From Streptomyces sp. NRRL B-1347 (GTDB lineage Bacteria; Actinomycetota; Actinomycetes; Streptomycetales; Streptomycetaceae): a DNA stretch of 64,000 nt. Every line of letters starts with the position of its first letter. The first letter of the stretch is position 1. Both the position numbers and the translations under genes were made by a program. A model generated the notes under the pieces. It ran no database searches. It saw only the letters and a list, made by a program, of their open reading frames with translations, and was not told the origin of the DNA. The DNA lies in the NCBI RefSeq assembly GCF_000720325.1, contig NZ_JOJM01000011.1, positions 88,897 to 152,896 of the forward strand, given 5' to 3'. This document shows, piece by piece, positions 1 to 8,410 of this stretch.

Positions 1-319
1 CGGTGTTCTCCGTGACCATCTGCGGCAGTTCGAGGCGGTCGAGCTCGTCGGCCTCCATGGGGGCGCAGATCAGGCCGCGGCACTCGGTCATCATGAAGGC
101 GACGATCTCGGGGGTCGCCTTCTCGGCGGCGACGACGAGGTCGCCCTCGTTCTCCCGGTTCTCGTCGTCGACGACCACGACGGGGCGGCCCGCGGCGATG
201 TCCCGGACGGCCAGCTCGACGGGGTCGAGGCAGAGGTCCTCGGAGTTGTCGGTCGTGTAGTAGAAGGGGTGCACCGGCCCGGCGTCATCGGGGGCGGCGG
301 GAGGCGTGTGGGTGGTCAT
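1..319 (-). CDS. ribBA: 3,4-dihydroxy-2-butanone 4-phosphate synthase / GTP cyclohydrolase II, N-terminal part (cut by window edge)
   Basis: Only the first ~106 codons are in the window; the gene runs off position 1. The visible part is the start of a DHBP synthase domain, which converts ribulose 5-phosphate to the four-carbon precursor of riboflavin. The acidic signature [12 protein letters not shown] is present around residues 50-61. In actinobacteria this domain is normally fused to GTP cyclohydrolase II, but the fusion cannot be checked here. The start at 319 is chosen because its ATG overlaps the stop of the upstream ribM (ATGA), indicating translational coupling in the ribD-ribE-ribM-ribBA operon. 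Confidence 0.9.
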   Translation of the reverse strand, partial: MTTHTPPAAPDDAGPVHPFYYTTDNSEDLCLDPVELAVRDIAAGRPVVVVDDENRENEGDLVVAAEKATPEIVAFMMTECRGLICAPMEADELDRLELPQMVTENT

Positions 320-981
320 GCCGGGGCTCCTTCGATGACGGGCTGCGGCTGCGGGGCGGCGGCGCTGCGGGAGCGCAGCCACCAGTCGCGCAGGCCCCAC
401 AGCACCAGGGCGAGGTAGACGACGTACACGAGGCCGGAGAAGGCGAGCCCGCTGGAGAACGCGAGCGGCACCCCGACGACGTCGACGAGCAGCCACGCGA
501 ACCAGAACTCGACCAGGCCGCGCGCCTGGGCGACCATCGCGGCGAGCGTGCCGACGAATATGTAGGCGTCCGGCCAGGGGTTCCAGGACAGGTCGGGCAC
601 GGCGGAGAACAGCGCGCCGACCGCGAGGGTGCCGGCGGCGGTGCCGCCGAGGAGCAGTCCGCGCTCCTTCCAGGTGGCGAAGCGGACGGCGATGGAGCCG
701 TCCTGCGCCTTCTGGCTGCCGCGCGTCCACTGCCGCCAGCCCCACACCGCGACGCCGATGACGAGGAGCTGCTTGCCGACGCCGCCGGACAGCTGCGCGG
801 AGGCGTACGCGGCGACCAGGATCACGCCGGACAGGAACTGGGCGGGCCAGGTCCAGATCGAGCGGCGCCAGCCGAGGGCGAGGGCGATCAGACCGATGCT
901 GTTGCCGACCATGTCGGACCACATGATGTGCTGGCCGAAGGCGGTGAAGGCCTCGGCGTTGAGCCAGTCGAAGTGGTTCAT
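316..981 (-). CDS. ribM: PnuC-family vitamin transporter, probable riboflavin transporter RibM
   Basis: A 221-residue very hydrophobic protein with about seven predicted membrane segments and the PnuC-family layout, for example [14 protein letters not shown] and the Trp-rich [10 protein letters not shown] segment. PnuC proteins import nicotinamide riboside, but the branch found inside actinobacterial riboflavin operons (RibM/PnuX) is known to carry riboflavin or roseoflavin. Position between ribE and ribBA, with ATGA overlaps on both sides (978-981 and 316-319), supports riboflavin as substrate and FMN-riboswitch control. The substrate assignment is an inference from context; the family assignment is firm. 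Confidence 0.82.
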   Translation of the reverse strand: MNHFDWLNAEAFTAFGQHIMWSDMVGNSIGLIALALGWRRSIWTWPAQFLSGVILVAAYASAQLSGGVGKQLLVIGVAVWGWRQWTRGSQKAQDGSIAVRFATWKERGLLLGGTAAGTLAVGALFSAVPDLSWNPWPDAYIFVGTLAAMVAQARGLVEFWFAWLLVDVVGVPLAFSSGLAFSGLVYVVYLALVLWGLRDWWLRSRSAAAPQPQPVIEGAPA

Positions 982-1592
982 CGCGTGGGCTCCTCACTCT
1001 GGGCGCGGGTGCCGAGCAGGCGCTCCACGTACTTGGCGATGACGTCGACCTCGAGGTTGACGGGGTCGCCGGGCTGCTTGACGCCGAGCGTGGTCAGCGC
1101 GAGCGTCGTGGGGATGAGGCTGACGGTGAAGTAGTCGGGCCCGGCGTCGACGACGGTCAGGCTGACCCCGTCGACGGTGATGGAGCCCTTCTCGACCACG
1201 TAGCGGGCGAGGTCGGCGGGCAGGGAGACCTTGACGATCTCCCAGTTCTCGGAGGCCTTGCGGTCGAGCACGGTGCCCGTGCCGTCCACGTGGCCCTGCA
1301 CGATGTGGCCGCCGAGGCGGGCGCCCACGGCGGTGGGGCGTTCCAGGTTGACCTTCGAGCCGGGCGCCAGGGCGCCGAGGCTGGAGCGGTTCAGGGTCTC
1401 GGCCATCACGTCGGCGGTGAACTCGTCGCCCTCGTGGTCGACGACGGTGAGACACACGCCGTTGACGGCGATGGAGTCGCCGTGCTTCGCGCCGTCGGTG
1501 ACGACGGGACCGCGCAGGCGGAAGCGGGACGCGTCGGCCAAGGTCTCGACGGCGGTGACTTCGCCCAGCTCTTCGACGATTCCGGTGAACAC
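978..1592 (-). CDS. ribE: riboflavin synthase, alpha chain
   Basis: Dismutates two molecules of 6,7-dimethyl-8-ribityllumazine to riboflavin, the last step of the pathway. The 204-residue protein shows the internal duplication of the family: two lumazine-binding barrels, the first starting with FTGIVEELG and containing VNGVCLTV, the second containing [13 protein letters not shown]. The length is typical. A GTG at 1592 is chosen because the protein then starts at the conserved FTGIVE and an AAGGAG lies just upstream. The gene begins 3 bp after the ribD stop and overlaps ribM by 4 bp, so it is an internal operon gene. Confidence 0.95.
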   Translation of the reverse strand: MFTGIVEELGEVTAVETLADASRFRLRGPVVTDGAKHGDSIAVNGVCLTVVDHEGDEFTADVMAETLNRSSLGALAPGSKVNLERPTAVGARLGGHIVQGHVDGTGTVLDRKASENWEIVKVSLPADLARYVVEKGSITVDGVSLTVVDAGPDYFTVSLIPTTLALTTLGVKQPGDPVNLEVDVIAKYVERLLGTRAQSEEPTR

Positions 1593-1594
1593 GC

Positions 1595-2680
1595 TCAGTG
1601 CTCCTTCGTTGCGAGGGTCGCGGTGATCCGCAGATCGGGTCCGACGCGGACGGCTTCGGTCATGTCGAGCCGCAACGCTTCGGTGACGGTGGTGATTCCG
1701 CCGCCGCTGAGGACGGCGGGGCCCGCGCCCAGCAGGGCGGGCGCGAGATAGCCGACGACGCGGTCGACGGCGCCCGCGGCGACGAAGGCGCCGGCCAGGG
1801 TGGCGCCGCCTTCGAGCAGGACGGAGCGCACGCCGCGGGCGTGCAGCGCGGCGAGCAGCGCCGCGATGTCCAGGCCGCCCGCGGCGCGCGGCAGCCGCAC
1901 CGTGTCGGCACCGGACGGGACCGGCGCGGCGTCGGCGGCCACCGCGATCAGCGTGGGGGCCGCGTCGTCCAGGACGCGGGCGCCGGGGCGCACGGCGGTG
2001 CCGTGGGTGTCGACGACGACCCGCAGCGGCTGGCGGGCGCCCTCGACGCCGCGGACGGCGAGGTGCGGGTCGTCGGCGCGCTGGGTGCCGGAGCCGACCA
2101 CGACGGCGTCGCACTCGGCGCGCAGGCGGTGCACGTCGGCGCGGGACTCGGCGGAGGTGATCCAGCGGCTGCTGCCGTCGGCGGCGGCGGTGCGGCCGTC
2201 GAGCGTGGCGGCGTACTTCCAGGTGACGTGGGGGCGGCCGCGGCGCACGGAGGTCAGCCAGGCGGCGTTGGCCGCCTCGCCCTCGGCCTCGAGCAGGCCC
2301 GCCTCGACGTCCACGCCGGCCGCGCGCAGGGTGGTCGCGCCGCCGGTGGCCTGCGGGTTCGGGTCGCCGACCGCGTAGACGACGCGGGCGATCCCGGCGT
2401 CGACGAGGGCCTGGGCGCAGGGGCCGGTGCGGCCGGTGTGGTTGCAGGGTTCGAGGGTGACGACGGCGGTGGCGCCGCGGGCCAGGTCGCCCGCCGCGCG
2501 CAGGGCGTGGACCTCGGCGTGCGGGCCGCCCGCACGCTGGTGGTAGCCCTCGCCGACGGTGCGTCCCGCGGCGTCGATGACGACGCAGCCGACGACCGGG
2601 TTGGGGCTGGTGAAGCCGAGTCCGCGCACGGCGAGTGCGAGCGCGTGCCGCATGGCGGCTGCTTCGGCCTGGGTGGCCAC
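1595..2680 (-). CDS. ribD: bifunctional diaminohydroxyphosphoribosylaminopyrimidine deaminase / 5-amino-6-(5-phosphoribosylamino)uracil reductase
   Basis: Second and third steps of riboflavin synthesis: deamination of the pyrimidine ring, then NADPH-dependent side-chain reduction. The N-terminal domain has the zinc deaminase motifs HAEVHAL and LEPCNHTGRTGPC; the C-terminal half is the RibD reductase, with VTWKYAATLDGRTAA at its start and LLEGGATLAGAF later. Length is 361 residues from GTG 2680, preceded by AGGAGG at optimal distance; a longer in-frame extension to 2755 lacks a ribosome site and would start in the riboswitch leader. It is the first gene of the operon behind the FMN riboswitch. 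Confidence 0.95.
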   Translation of the reverse strand: MATQAEAAAMRHALALAVRGLGFTSPNPVVGCVVIDAAGRTVGEGYHQRAGGPHAEVHALRAAGDLARGATAVVTLEPCNHTGRTGPCAQALVDAGIARVVYAVGDPNPQATGGATTLRAAGVDVEAGLLEAEGEAANAAWLTSVRRGRPHVTWKYAATLDGRTAAADGSSRWITSAESRADVHRLRAECDAVVVGSGTQRADDPHLAVRGVEGARQPLRVVVDTHGTAVRPGARVLDDAAPTLIAVAADAAPVPSGADTVRLPRAAGGLDIAALLAALHARGVRSVLLEGGATLAGAFVAAGAVDRVVGYLAPALLGAGPAVLSGGGITTVTEALRLDMTEAVRVGPDLRITATLATKEH

Positions 2681-2841
2681 CGGGTCCTCCTGCCTCTTCG
2701 GGCACGGACTCCGGGGCACGTCGATGACGACGAGAACGTACGAGCGGGAGCACACGGGGCCGCAGACGCCGGAAGGGACCTGTCCCGTGTCAGGAACAAG
2801 CCACTACGACGACACGGCACACGGAGGTGTGCCCGCTCGCC

Positions 2842-2968
2842 GCGCACTGCCTCCCATCCGGACTTTCACCGTCGGTCCAGGAATTTCACCTGGTCAACCG
2901 GCCACTGGAGGTGACCGGGTCGCGGACTGTAACCGCCGGTTCGGAATTACACCGACCCCGGAGTGCGC
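2842..2968 (-). promoter_or_regulatory. FMN riboswitch (RFN element) of the rib operon
   Basis: Read on the minus strand the segment carries the invariant RFN blocks in order: GGGGTCGGTGTAATTCCG, ACCGGCGGTTACAGTCCGCG, CCAGGTGAAATTCCTGG, CCGACGGTGAAAGTCCGGAT and GGGAGG. The closing helix P1 is formed by GCGCACT (2968-2962) and AGTGCGC (2848-2842). It lies about 160 nt before ribD, so FMN should shut down the whole ribD-E-M-BA operon. The remaining bases 2681-2841 are the expression platform; 2969-3150 must hold the promoter but no clear -10/-35 was recognised. Confidence 0.97.
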
Positions 2969-3152
2969 TGCTTTTGGTACGCAGCCAGTGTGCCACGCCC
3001 GGTAGCGACCGTGCGGGCCACCTTCTGTGGGCTGGCTCACAGCGGACGCCGCGCGACTCCCGGCGCGGCTCGGCCGGATCATGTCGCCCCGTTCTGACCG
3101 GATTCCGCCGACCACCCCTCCGGAAATGGCGAATCCCCCTCCGCAAGCGGGT

Positions 3153-3186
3153 TGGTCCATACCTATTGACGCTCTGGTCTAGTCCT
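3153..3186 (+). promoter_or_regulatory. chi-type 12-bp direct repeats in the chitinase promoter
   Basis: Two copies, TGGTCCATACCT (3153-3164) and TGGTCTAGTCCT (3175-3186), 22 bp apart. They match the 12-bp direct repeats known in Streptomyces chitinase promoters (consensus near TGGTCYAGACCW), which mediate chitin induction and glucose repression. The second copy also resembles a DasR site half. They sit 106-139 bp upstream of the chitinase start, as expected for a promoter-overlapping operator. Confidence 0.8.
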
Positions 3187-3291
3187 TTTAACGTCTGCGT
3201 CACTCTGCGGAAAGGCCCGCCCGGTGTGCGCACATCGTGGGCCGCCATCCCCGTTCGTTGTGCGACACCGAGCCTCCCCAGGAGGAACAAC

Positions 3292-5631
3292 GTGCCCACC
3301 CCCACTCGGGCGAGAACCACGCTCCTCGCCGGCGCCGCCGTCGCCGGTCTGCTCCTGAGCACCCTCGCCGCGACGACCTCGCAGGCCGCCGATCCCAAGG
3401 ACGCCGCCGCGAACGAGTCGTGCAGACCCGACGGCCTCTACAAGACCCCCGGCGTCGACGTCCCCTACTGTTCCGTCTACGACGCCGACGGCCGCGAGAA
3501 GATGGGCGCCGACCACCAGCGCCGCGTGATCGGCTACTTCACCGGCTGGCGCACCGGCAAGAACGGCGAGCCCGCCTATCTGGCGTCCGACATCCCCTGG
3601 GACAAGGTCACCCACCTCAACTACGCCTTCGCGCACGTCAACAAGGACAACAAGATCTCCGTCGGCTCCGACGGCGAGAAGAACGCCGCCACCGGCATGA
3701 CGTGGCCGGGCGTCGCGGGCGCCGAGATGGACCCCGGGTTCTCCTACAAGGGCCACTTCAACCTCCTGAACAAGTTCAAGAAGAAGCACCCGAACGTCAA
3801 GACCCTCGTCTCCGTGGGCGGTTGGGCCGAGACCGGCGGCTACTTCGGCGACGACGGCAAGCGCGTGAACTCCGGCGGCTTCTACTCGATGGCCACCAAC
3901 GCCGACGGCTCGGTGAACCAGGCGGGCATCAACACCTTCGCCGATTCGACCGTCGACTTCATCAGGAAGTACGGCTTCAACGGCGTCGACATCGACTACG
4001 AGTACCCGACGACGATGAAGGACGCGGGCAACCCGCTGGACTGGCAGCTCGCCAACGGCCGCCGCGCGGGCCTGGTCAAGGGCTACGCGGTGCTGATGAA
4101 GACGCTGCGCGAGAAGCTCGACAAGGCCGGGGCCACCGACGGCAGGCACTACCTGCTGACCGTCGCCGCGCCCTCCTCCGGCTATCTGCTGCGCGGCATG
4201 GAGACCTTCCAGGTCCAGAAGTACCTGGACTACGTCAACATCATGTCGTACGACCTGCACGGCGCCTGGAACGAGTACGTGGGCCCGAACGCCTCCCTGT
4301 ACGACGACGGCAAGGACAACGAGCTCACGGCCGCGGGCGTGTACGGCAGCCAGCAGTACGGCGGCATCGGCTACCTCAACACCGACTGGGCGTACCACTA
4401 CTTCCGCGGCTCGATGCCCGCGGGGCGCATCAACATCGGCCTTCCGTACTACACGCGCGGCTTCAAGAACGTGCAGGGCGGCACGGACGGCCTGTGGGGC
4501 AAGGCGGCCACGACGAACTGCCCGGCGGGCTCCGGCCTGACCAAGTGCGGTGACGGCGCCGTCGGCATCGACAACCTGTGGCACGACAAGGACGACAACG
4601 GCAAGGAGTCCCCGGCGGGCTCCAACCCGATGTGGCACGCCAAGAACCTGGAGAAGGGCGTCGTCGGGGACTACGTGACCAAGTACGGCTTCCCCGCCGA
4701 CACCAAGCTCACCGGCACCTACGCCCGCAAGTACGACTCGACGCTGGTCGCGCCCTGGCTGTGGAACGCCGACAAGAAGGTGTTCCTGTCCACCGAGGAC
4801 GAGCAGTCCGTGAAGGCCAAGGCCGACTACGTCGTGGACAAGGGCATCGGCGGCACCATGGTGTGGGAACTGGCCGGTGACTACACGTACAACTCCGCCA
4901 AGGGCCAGTACGAGATCGGCGACACGCTCACCACGGCGATGTACGACAAGTTCAAGTCGGCGGCCCCCTACGGCGCGAAGGTCGCGGGCAAGGACCTGCC
5001 CGCCAAGGCCGTGGACATCGGGGTGGAGTTCGGCGACTTCAAGCTCGGCGACTCCAACTACCCGATCACGCCCAAGCTGAAGATCACCAACAACACGAAG
5101 GCGACCCTGCCCGGCGGCACGGAGTTCCAGTTCGACTACTCCACCTCGGCCCCCGCCAACGCCTCCGACCAGTCCGGCTTCGGCACGAAGGTGATCAGCA
5201 GCGGCCACACCGGGAACAACGTGGGCGGTCTGAAGGGCGACTTCCACCGCGTCTCGCTGAAGCTGCCCGCCTGGCAGACGCTTGCGCCCGGCGCGTCCGT
5301 GGACCTGTCGTTCAACTACTACCTGCCGGTGTCGACGCCGTCGAACTGGACGGTGAACATCGGCGGTACGACCTACGCGCTCGCCGGTGACCTGGCGCGC
5401 GGCACGACGGTGGTCGAGCCCGGCACGGGTCCGGGCCCGACGGACCCGCCCGGGCCGACGGACCCGCCCGGCAAGTGCACCCCGCCCGCGTGGAGCGCGA
5501 CGTCGGAGTACGGCTCCGGGACCACCGTGTCCCACAAGTCGCACACCTGGAAGGCCAAGTGGTGGACGAAGGGCGAGGAGCCCGGCTCCACCGGTCAGTG
5601 GGGCGTCTGGCAGGACCTGGGAGCCTGCTGA
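3292..5631 (+). CDS. secreted GH18 chitinase with C-terminal chitin-binding module
   Basis: Hydrolyses beta-1,4 bonds of chitin outside the cell. The order of parts in 779 residues is: signal peptide 1 to about 33 ending near TSQAAD; a GH18 catalytic barrel about 50-560 with the active-site strand GVDIDYEYP (catalytic Glu 237) and strand SVGGW; a beta-sandwich module about 575-705; a Pro/Gly/Thr linker ([14 protein letters not shown]); and a C-terminal CBM5/12-type module with CTPPAWS and GVWQDLG. The start GTG 3292 has AGGAGG in front. In S. coelicolor a chitinase gene also sits next to the riboflavin genes, so this is probably its orthologue (I recall chiI, not checked). Confidence 0.95.
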   Translation: MPTPTRARTTLLAGAAVAGLLLSTLAATTSQAADPKDAAANESCRPDGLYKTPGVDVPYCSVYDADGREKMGADHQRRVIGYFTGWRTGKNGEPAYLASDIPWDKVTHLNYAFAHVNKDNKISVGSDGEKNAATGMTWPGVAGAEMDPGFSYKGHFNLLNKFKKKHPNVKTLVSVGGWAETGGYFGDDGKRVNSGGFYSMATNADGSVNQAGINTFADSTVDFIRKYGFNGVDIDYEYPTTMKDAGNPLDWQLANGRRAGLVKGYAVLMKTLREKLDKAGATDGRHYLLTVAAPSSGYLLRGMETFQVQKYLDYVNIMSYDLHGAWNEYVGPNASLYDDGKDNELTAAGVYGSQQYGGIGYLNTDWAYHYFRGSMPAGRINIGLPYYTRGFKNVQGGTDGLWGKAATTNCPAGSGLTKCGDGAVGIDNLWHDKDDNGKESPAGSNPMWHAKNLEKGVVGDYVTKYGFPADTKLTGTYARKYDSTLVAPWLWNADKKVFLSTEDEQSVKAKADYVVDKGIGGTMVWELAGDYTYNSAKGQYEIGDTLTTAMYDKFKSAAPYGAKVAGKDLPAKAVDIGVEFGDFKLGDSNYPITPKLKITNNTKATLPGGTEFQFDYSTSAPANASDQSGFGTKVISSGHTGNNVGGLKGDFHRVSLKLPAWQTLAPGASVDLSFNYYLPVSTPSNWTVNIGGTTYALAGDLARGTTVVEPGTGPGPTDPPGPTDPPGKCTPPAWSATSEYGSGTTVSHKSHTWKAKWWTKGEEPGSTGQWGVWQDLGAC

Positions 5632-5668
5632 CGTGACGACCGGGGCGCTCGGTGCCCCTCCCCCAGAC

Positions 5669-5709
5669 GCCCGGCGGCGGGAAGACATGCCCTTGCCTCG
5701 CCGCCGGGC
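5669..5709. terminator. hairpin terminator between convergent chitinase and ROK genes
   Basis: Perfect 11-bp inverted repeat GCCCGGCGGCG (5669-5679) / CGCCGCCGGGC (5699-5709) with a 19-nt loop, between two convergent stop codons. Just beyond it, three imperfect copies of CCCGTCTTCA (about 5781-5817) run up to the ROK stop codon; their role is unknown. Confidence 0.6.
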
Positions 5710-5814
5710 CTCCAACCCCACCCCGGCCCGCACGCCTCCCCGCGGGCCGGGGTGCCGTGCGTCGGCCGCCGCTTCACATGCCCGTCTTCAAGCCCCCGTC
5801 TTCAGCGCCCGTCT

Positions 5815-6987
5815 TCACGCGCCCGTCGTGAACAGCTCGTCCTGGGCTGCGTCCCGGGCGGTGAGCAGCGCGCCCCGGAGCACCGCTGCGCCGCCGAGGG
5901 TGCTCGCCCGGACCTCCGTGCGCAGCGGCGACATCGCCGCCACGCGCCGCGCCACCCGGTCGGCGAGCGCCGCGCCGCCCGCCCGGCCCAGCTCGCCGCC
6001 GAGCACCACGCAGCCGGGGTCGAGCACGGCCGCGACGGACGCGGCGCCGATGGCCACGCGGTCGGCGAGCGCGGTGAGGAACGGCGCGTGGTCCGTCTCC
6101 ACGGCGTGCCGCACCAGCGCGGCGGCGGGCAGCTCGCCCGGCTCGGGGTCCGCCTTCAGGCCGTGGTCCGCCGCCAGGTCCGCCACCGCGCCCGACCCGG
6201 CGAGCGTGTGGAAGCCGCCGTCGCAGGCGGTCGCCGAGGGCAGCCCGCCGGTGCCGGGCACCGGCAGGAAGCCGATCTCGCCGGTGCCGCCCGAGGCGCC
6301 CCTGCGCAGCGCGCCGTCCAGGACGACGGCCGCGCCCGTGCCCGCGCCGAGCCACAGGAGCACGAAGGTGTCGCGGTCGTGCGCGGCGCCGTCGCGCTGC
6401 TCGGCGCGGGCGGCGAGGTTGGTCTCGTTCTCCACCAGGACGCGCGCCGGGAGCCGGTCCGTCAGAGCGGTCACCAGGCGGCGGTGCCAGGCGGGCAGGC
6501 CCGCCGAGTCGCGCAGGTCGCCGGTCGCGGGGTCGATCAGGCCGGGGGCGCCCACGCCGACGGTGTGCAGGCGCGTGGCACCGGCCGCGGCCGCGGTGCG
6601 CTCGACGAGGGCGACGGCCCGCTCGACGGCACGGCCGGTGCCCGTGCCGTCGTCCATCGGGAGCGAGGCCTCGGCGAGCGGCGTGCCGAGCAGGTCGGCG
6701 ACGACGACGGCGACGCTCTCGGTGCGGACGTCGAGCGCGGCCAGCTGGGCCCGGTCGGCGACGATGCCGTACAGGCGCGCGTTCGGGCCCCGGCGTCGCT
6801 CTCCCGCCTCGCCGACGACCGTGATCAGGCCGGCGTCCTGCAGCCGCTCCACGAGGTCGGCGACGGAGGGCCGGGACAGTCCGGTGAGCTGCTTCAACTG
6901 CCCTGCCGTCAAGGGGCCTTCGCTTTGCAGGAGGCGCAGCGCGAGCCGGTCGTTGATGGCCCGAGCGGTGCTCGGTGATGCGGGCAT
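5815..6987 (-). CDS. ROK-family transcriptional repressor
   Basis: A 390-residue NagC/XylR-type regulator. Residues about 10-70 form a winged helix-turn-helix (RLLQSEGPLTAGQLKQLTGL, SRPSVADLVERL). The rest is a ROK sugar-kinase-like domain with VGVGAPGLIDPATG, the glycine strand GAGTGAAVVLDG and GGTGEIGF. The usual ROK zinc motif CxCGxxGC is not seen; at its expected position the sequence reads ATACDGGFHTLAG, so zinc binding is doubtful. It is divergent from an MFS transporter, with a palindrome at 7071-7093 in the shared control region, so it probably represses that transporter and itself. The effector sugar is unknown. Confidence 0.88.
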   Translation of the reverse strand: MPASPSTARAINDRLALRLLQSEGPLTAGQLKQLTGLSRPSVADLVERLQDAGLITVVGEAGERRRGPNARLYGIVADRAQLAALDVRTESVAVVVADLLGTPLAEASLPMDDGTGTGRAVERAVALVERTAAAAGATRLHTVGVGAPGLIDPATGDLRDSAGLPAWHRRLVTALTDRLPARVLVENETNLAARAEQRDGAAHDRDTFVLLWLGAGTGAAVVLDGALRRGASGGTGEIGFLPVPGTGGLPSATACDGGFHTLAGSGAVADLAADHGLKADPEPGELPAAALVRHAVETDHAPFLTALADRVAIGAASVAAVLDPGCVVLGGELGRAGGAALADRVARRVAAMSPLRTEVRASTLGGAAVLRGALLTARDAAQDELFTTGA

Positions 6988-7070
6988 GGCCGGATCCTTC
7001 CACAGCGCTCGCGCCGGTCCGCCGGGGCGGCGTCCGTGCTGCGCGCGATATTCGGTTCCCTGGCCCTCTT

Positions 7071-7093
7071 CTATCAGGCAGGGTTCCTGATAG
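7071..7093. promoter_or_regulatory. palindromic operator candidate for the ROK repressor
   Basis: Perfect 8-bp inverted repeat CTATCAGG (7071-7078) / CCTGATAG (7086-7093) around a 7-bp centre, in the 150-bp gap between the divergent ROK and MFS genes and 45 bp before the MFS start. Being AT-rich in a GC-rich promoter region it also looks like a promoter-overlapping operator. Confidence 0.6.
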
Positions 7094-7137
7094 TTTACTG
7101 CGGCGGTCCCGGAGGGGACCGTGGAGGGGTGCGTCGG

Positions 7138-8361
7138 ATGAGTGAGGGGCAGGGCCAAGTGGTTTACAGCAAGCCGCAGTTGAGCCGGGCGCGGCTCGCG
7201 GTCGCGGTCATCTTCTGTGTGCACGGCTCGGTCGCCGGGTCGTTCGCGACCCGGGTGCCGTGGATCCAGGACCACGCGGACGTCAGCGCCGGCATGCTCG
7301 GCCTCGCGCTCGCGTTCCCGGCGATCGGCGCCTCGGTGGCGATGCCGCTCGCGGGCTGGGTGAGTCATCACTTCGGCGCCCGCGCCGCGCTGCGCGGGCT
7401 GCTCGCGCTGTGGACGCTGGCGCTCACGCTCCCCTCGCTCGCGCCGAACCTGCCCGCGCTGTGCGCGGCGCTCTTCGTGTACGGCGCCACGTCGGGCATG
7501 GCGGACGTGGCGATGAACGCGCTCGGCGTCGAGGTCGAGACCCGCATGGAGAAGTCCATCATGTCCGGCCTGCACGGCATGTGGAGCGCGGGCGCCCTGC
7601 TCGGCTCGGCGGGCGGCACGGTCGCGGCACACCTGGGCGCGGACGCCCGCGTGCACCACGCGCTCGCCGCCGCGGTGCTCACCGCGGCCGGTCTCGTCGC
7701 CTGCCAGGGCGTGCTCGACCTGCGGAGCGCGCCGGAGGAGGAGGCGCCGCCGCGCTTCACGCTGCCGCCGAAGTCGGCGCTGCTCATCGGCGCGGTCGGG
7801 TTCTGCGCGGTGTTCGCGGAGGGGGCGAGCCTCGACTGGTCCGCGGTGTACCTGAAGGACGTGCTCGACTCGTCGGCGGGCCTGGCCGCCGCGTGCACCA
7901 CCGGCTTCACGCTGACGATGGCCATCGCCCGGTTCGCGGGCGACAAGGTCGTCGACCGGTTCGGCGCGGTGCGCACGGTGCGCGTGGGCGGGGCGCTCGC
8001 CGCGCTCGGCGGAATCCTCGTGGTGACGGCGCCGCACGCGGCCCTCGCCATGACCGGCTTCGCCCTGATGGGCCTCGGCATCGCCGTCGTCGTGCCGCTG
8101 GCGTTCGCCGCGGCGGGGCGCAGCGGGCCCAACCCCAGCCAGGCCATCGCGGGCGTCGCCACCATCACGTACACGTCGAGCCTGATCGCGCCGTCGGCGA
8201 TCGGCACGCTCGCCGACGCCACGAGCCTGGTCGCCTCCTTCGGCCTGGTCACCGTGCTCGCGTGCGGGCTCATGGCGTTCGCCGGGGTGCTGCGCACGGA
8301 CGGGCGGGCGTCCGCGCAGGCGCCCGCCCCGCAGTCGGCCGCGGTGGACCGCAAGGGCTGA
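7138..8361 (+). CDS. MFS transporter
   Basis: A 407-residue integral membrane protein with about twelve hydrophobic segments, starting RARLAVAVIFCVHGSVAGSF. It has the first-half MFS loop (HHFGARAALRG) and the equivalent second-half loop (DKVVDRFGAVRTVR). It fits the large MFS group of sugar and drug transporters; the substrate is not readable. ATG 7138 is chosen because GGAGGGG lies 8 bp upstream; an earlier in-frame ATG at 7036 lies inside the promoter/operator. Control by the divergent ROK repressor suggests a sugar-like substrate or a sugar-controlled exporter. Confidence 0.85.
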   Translation: MSEGQGQVVYSKPQLSRARLAVAVIFCVHGSVAGSFATRVPWIQDHADVSAGMLGLALAFPAIGASVAMPLAGWVSHHFGARAALRGLLALWTLALTLPSLAPNLPALCAALFVYGATSGMADVAMNALGVEVETRMEKSIMSGLHGMWSAGALLGSAGGTVAAHLGADARVHHALAAAVLTAAGLVACQGVLDLRSAPEEEAPPRFTLPPKSALLIGAVGFCAVFAEGASLDWSAVYLKDVLDSSAGLAAACTTGFTLTMAIARFAGDKVVDRFGAVRTVRVGGALAALGGILVVTAPHAALAMTGFALMGLGIAVVVPLAFAAAGRSGPNPSQAIAGVATITYTSSLIAPSAIGTLADATSLVASFGLVTVLACGLMAFAGVLRTDGRASAQAPAPQSAAVDRKG

Positions 8362-8410
8362 GGCGCCCTCACCCGGGGCTCGCCCCGGCCCCCTTGGCCT
8401 CACCCCGGCC

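Noticed and set aside
5781..5817. CCCGTCTTCA repeats as an operator of the ROK gene
   Set aside because: They lie at the 3' end of the ROK gene next to the terminator, not in a promoter; more likely local duplication.
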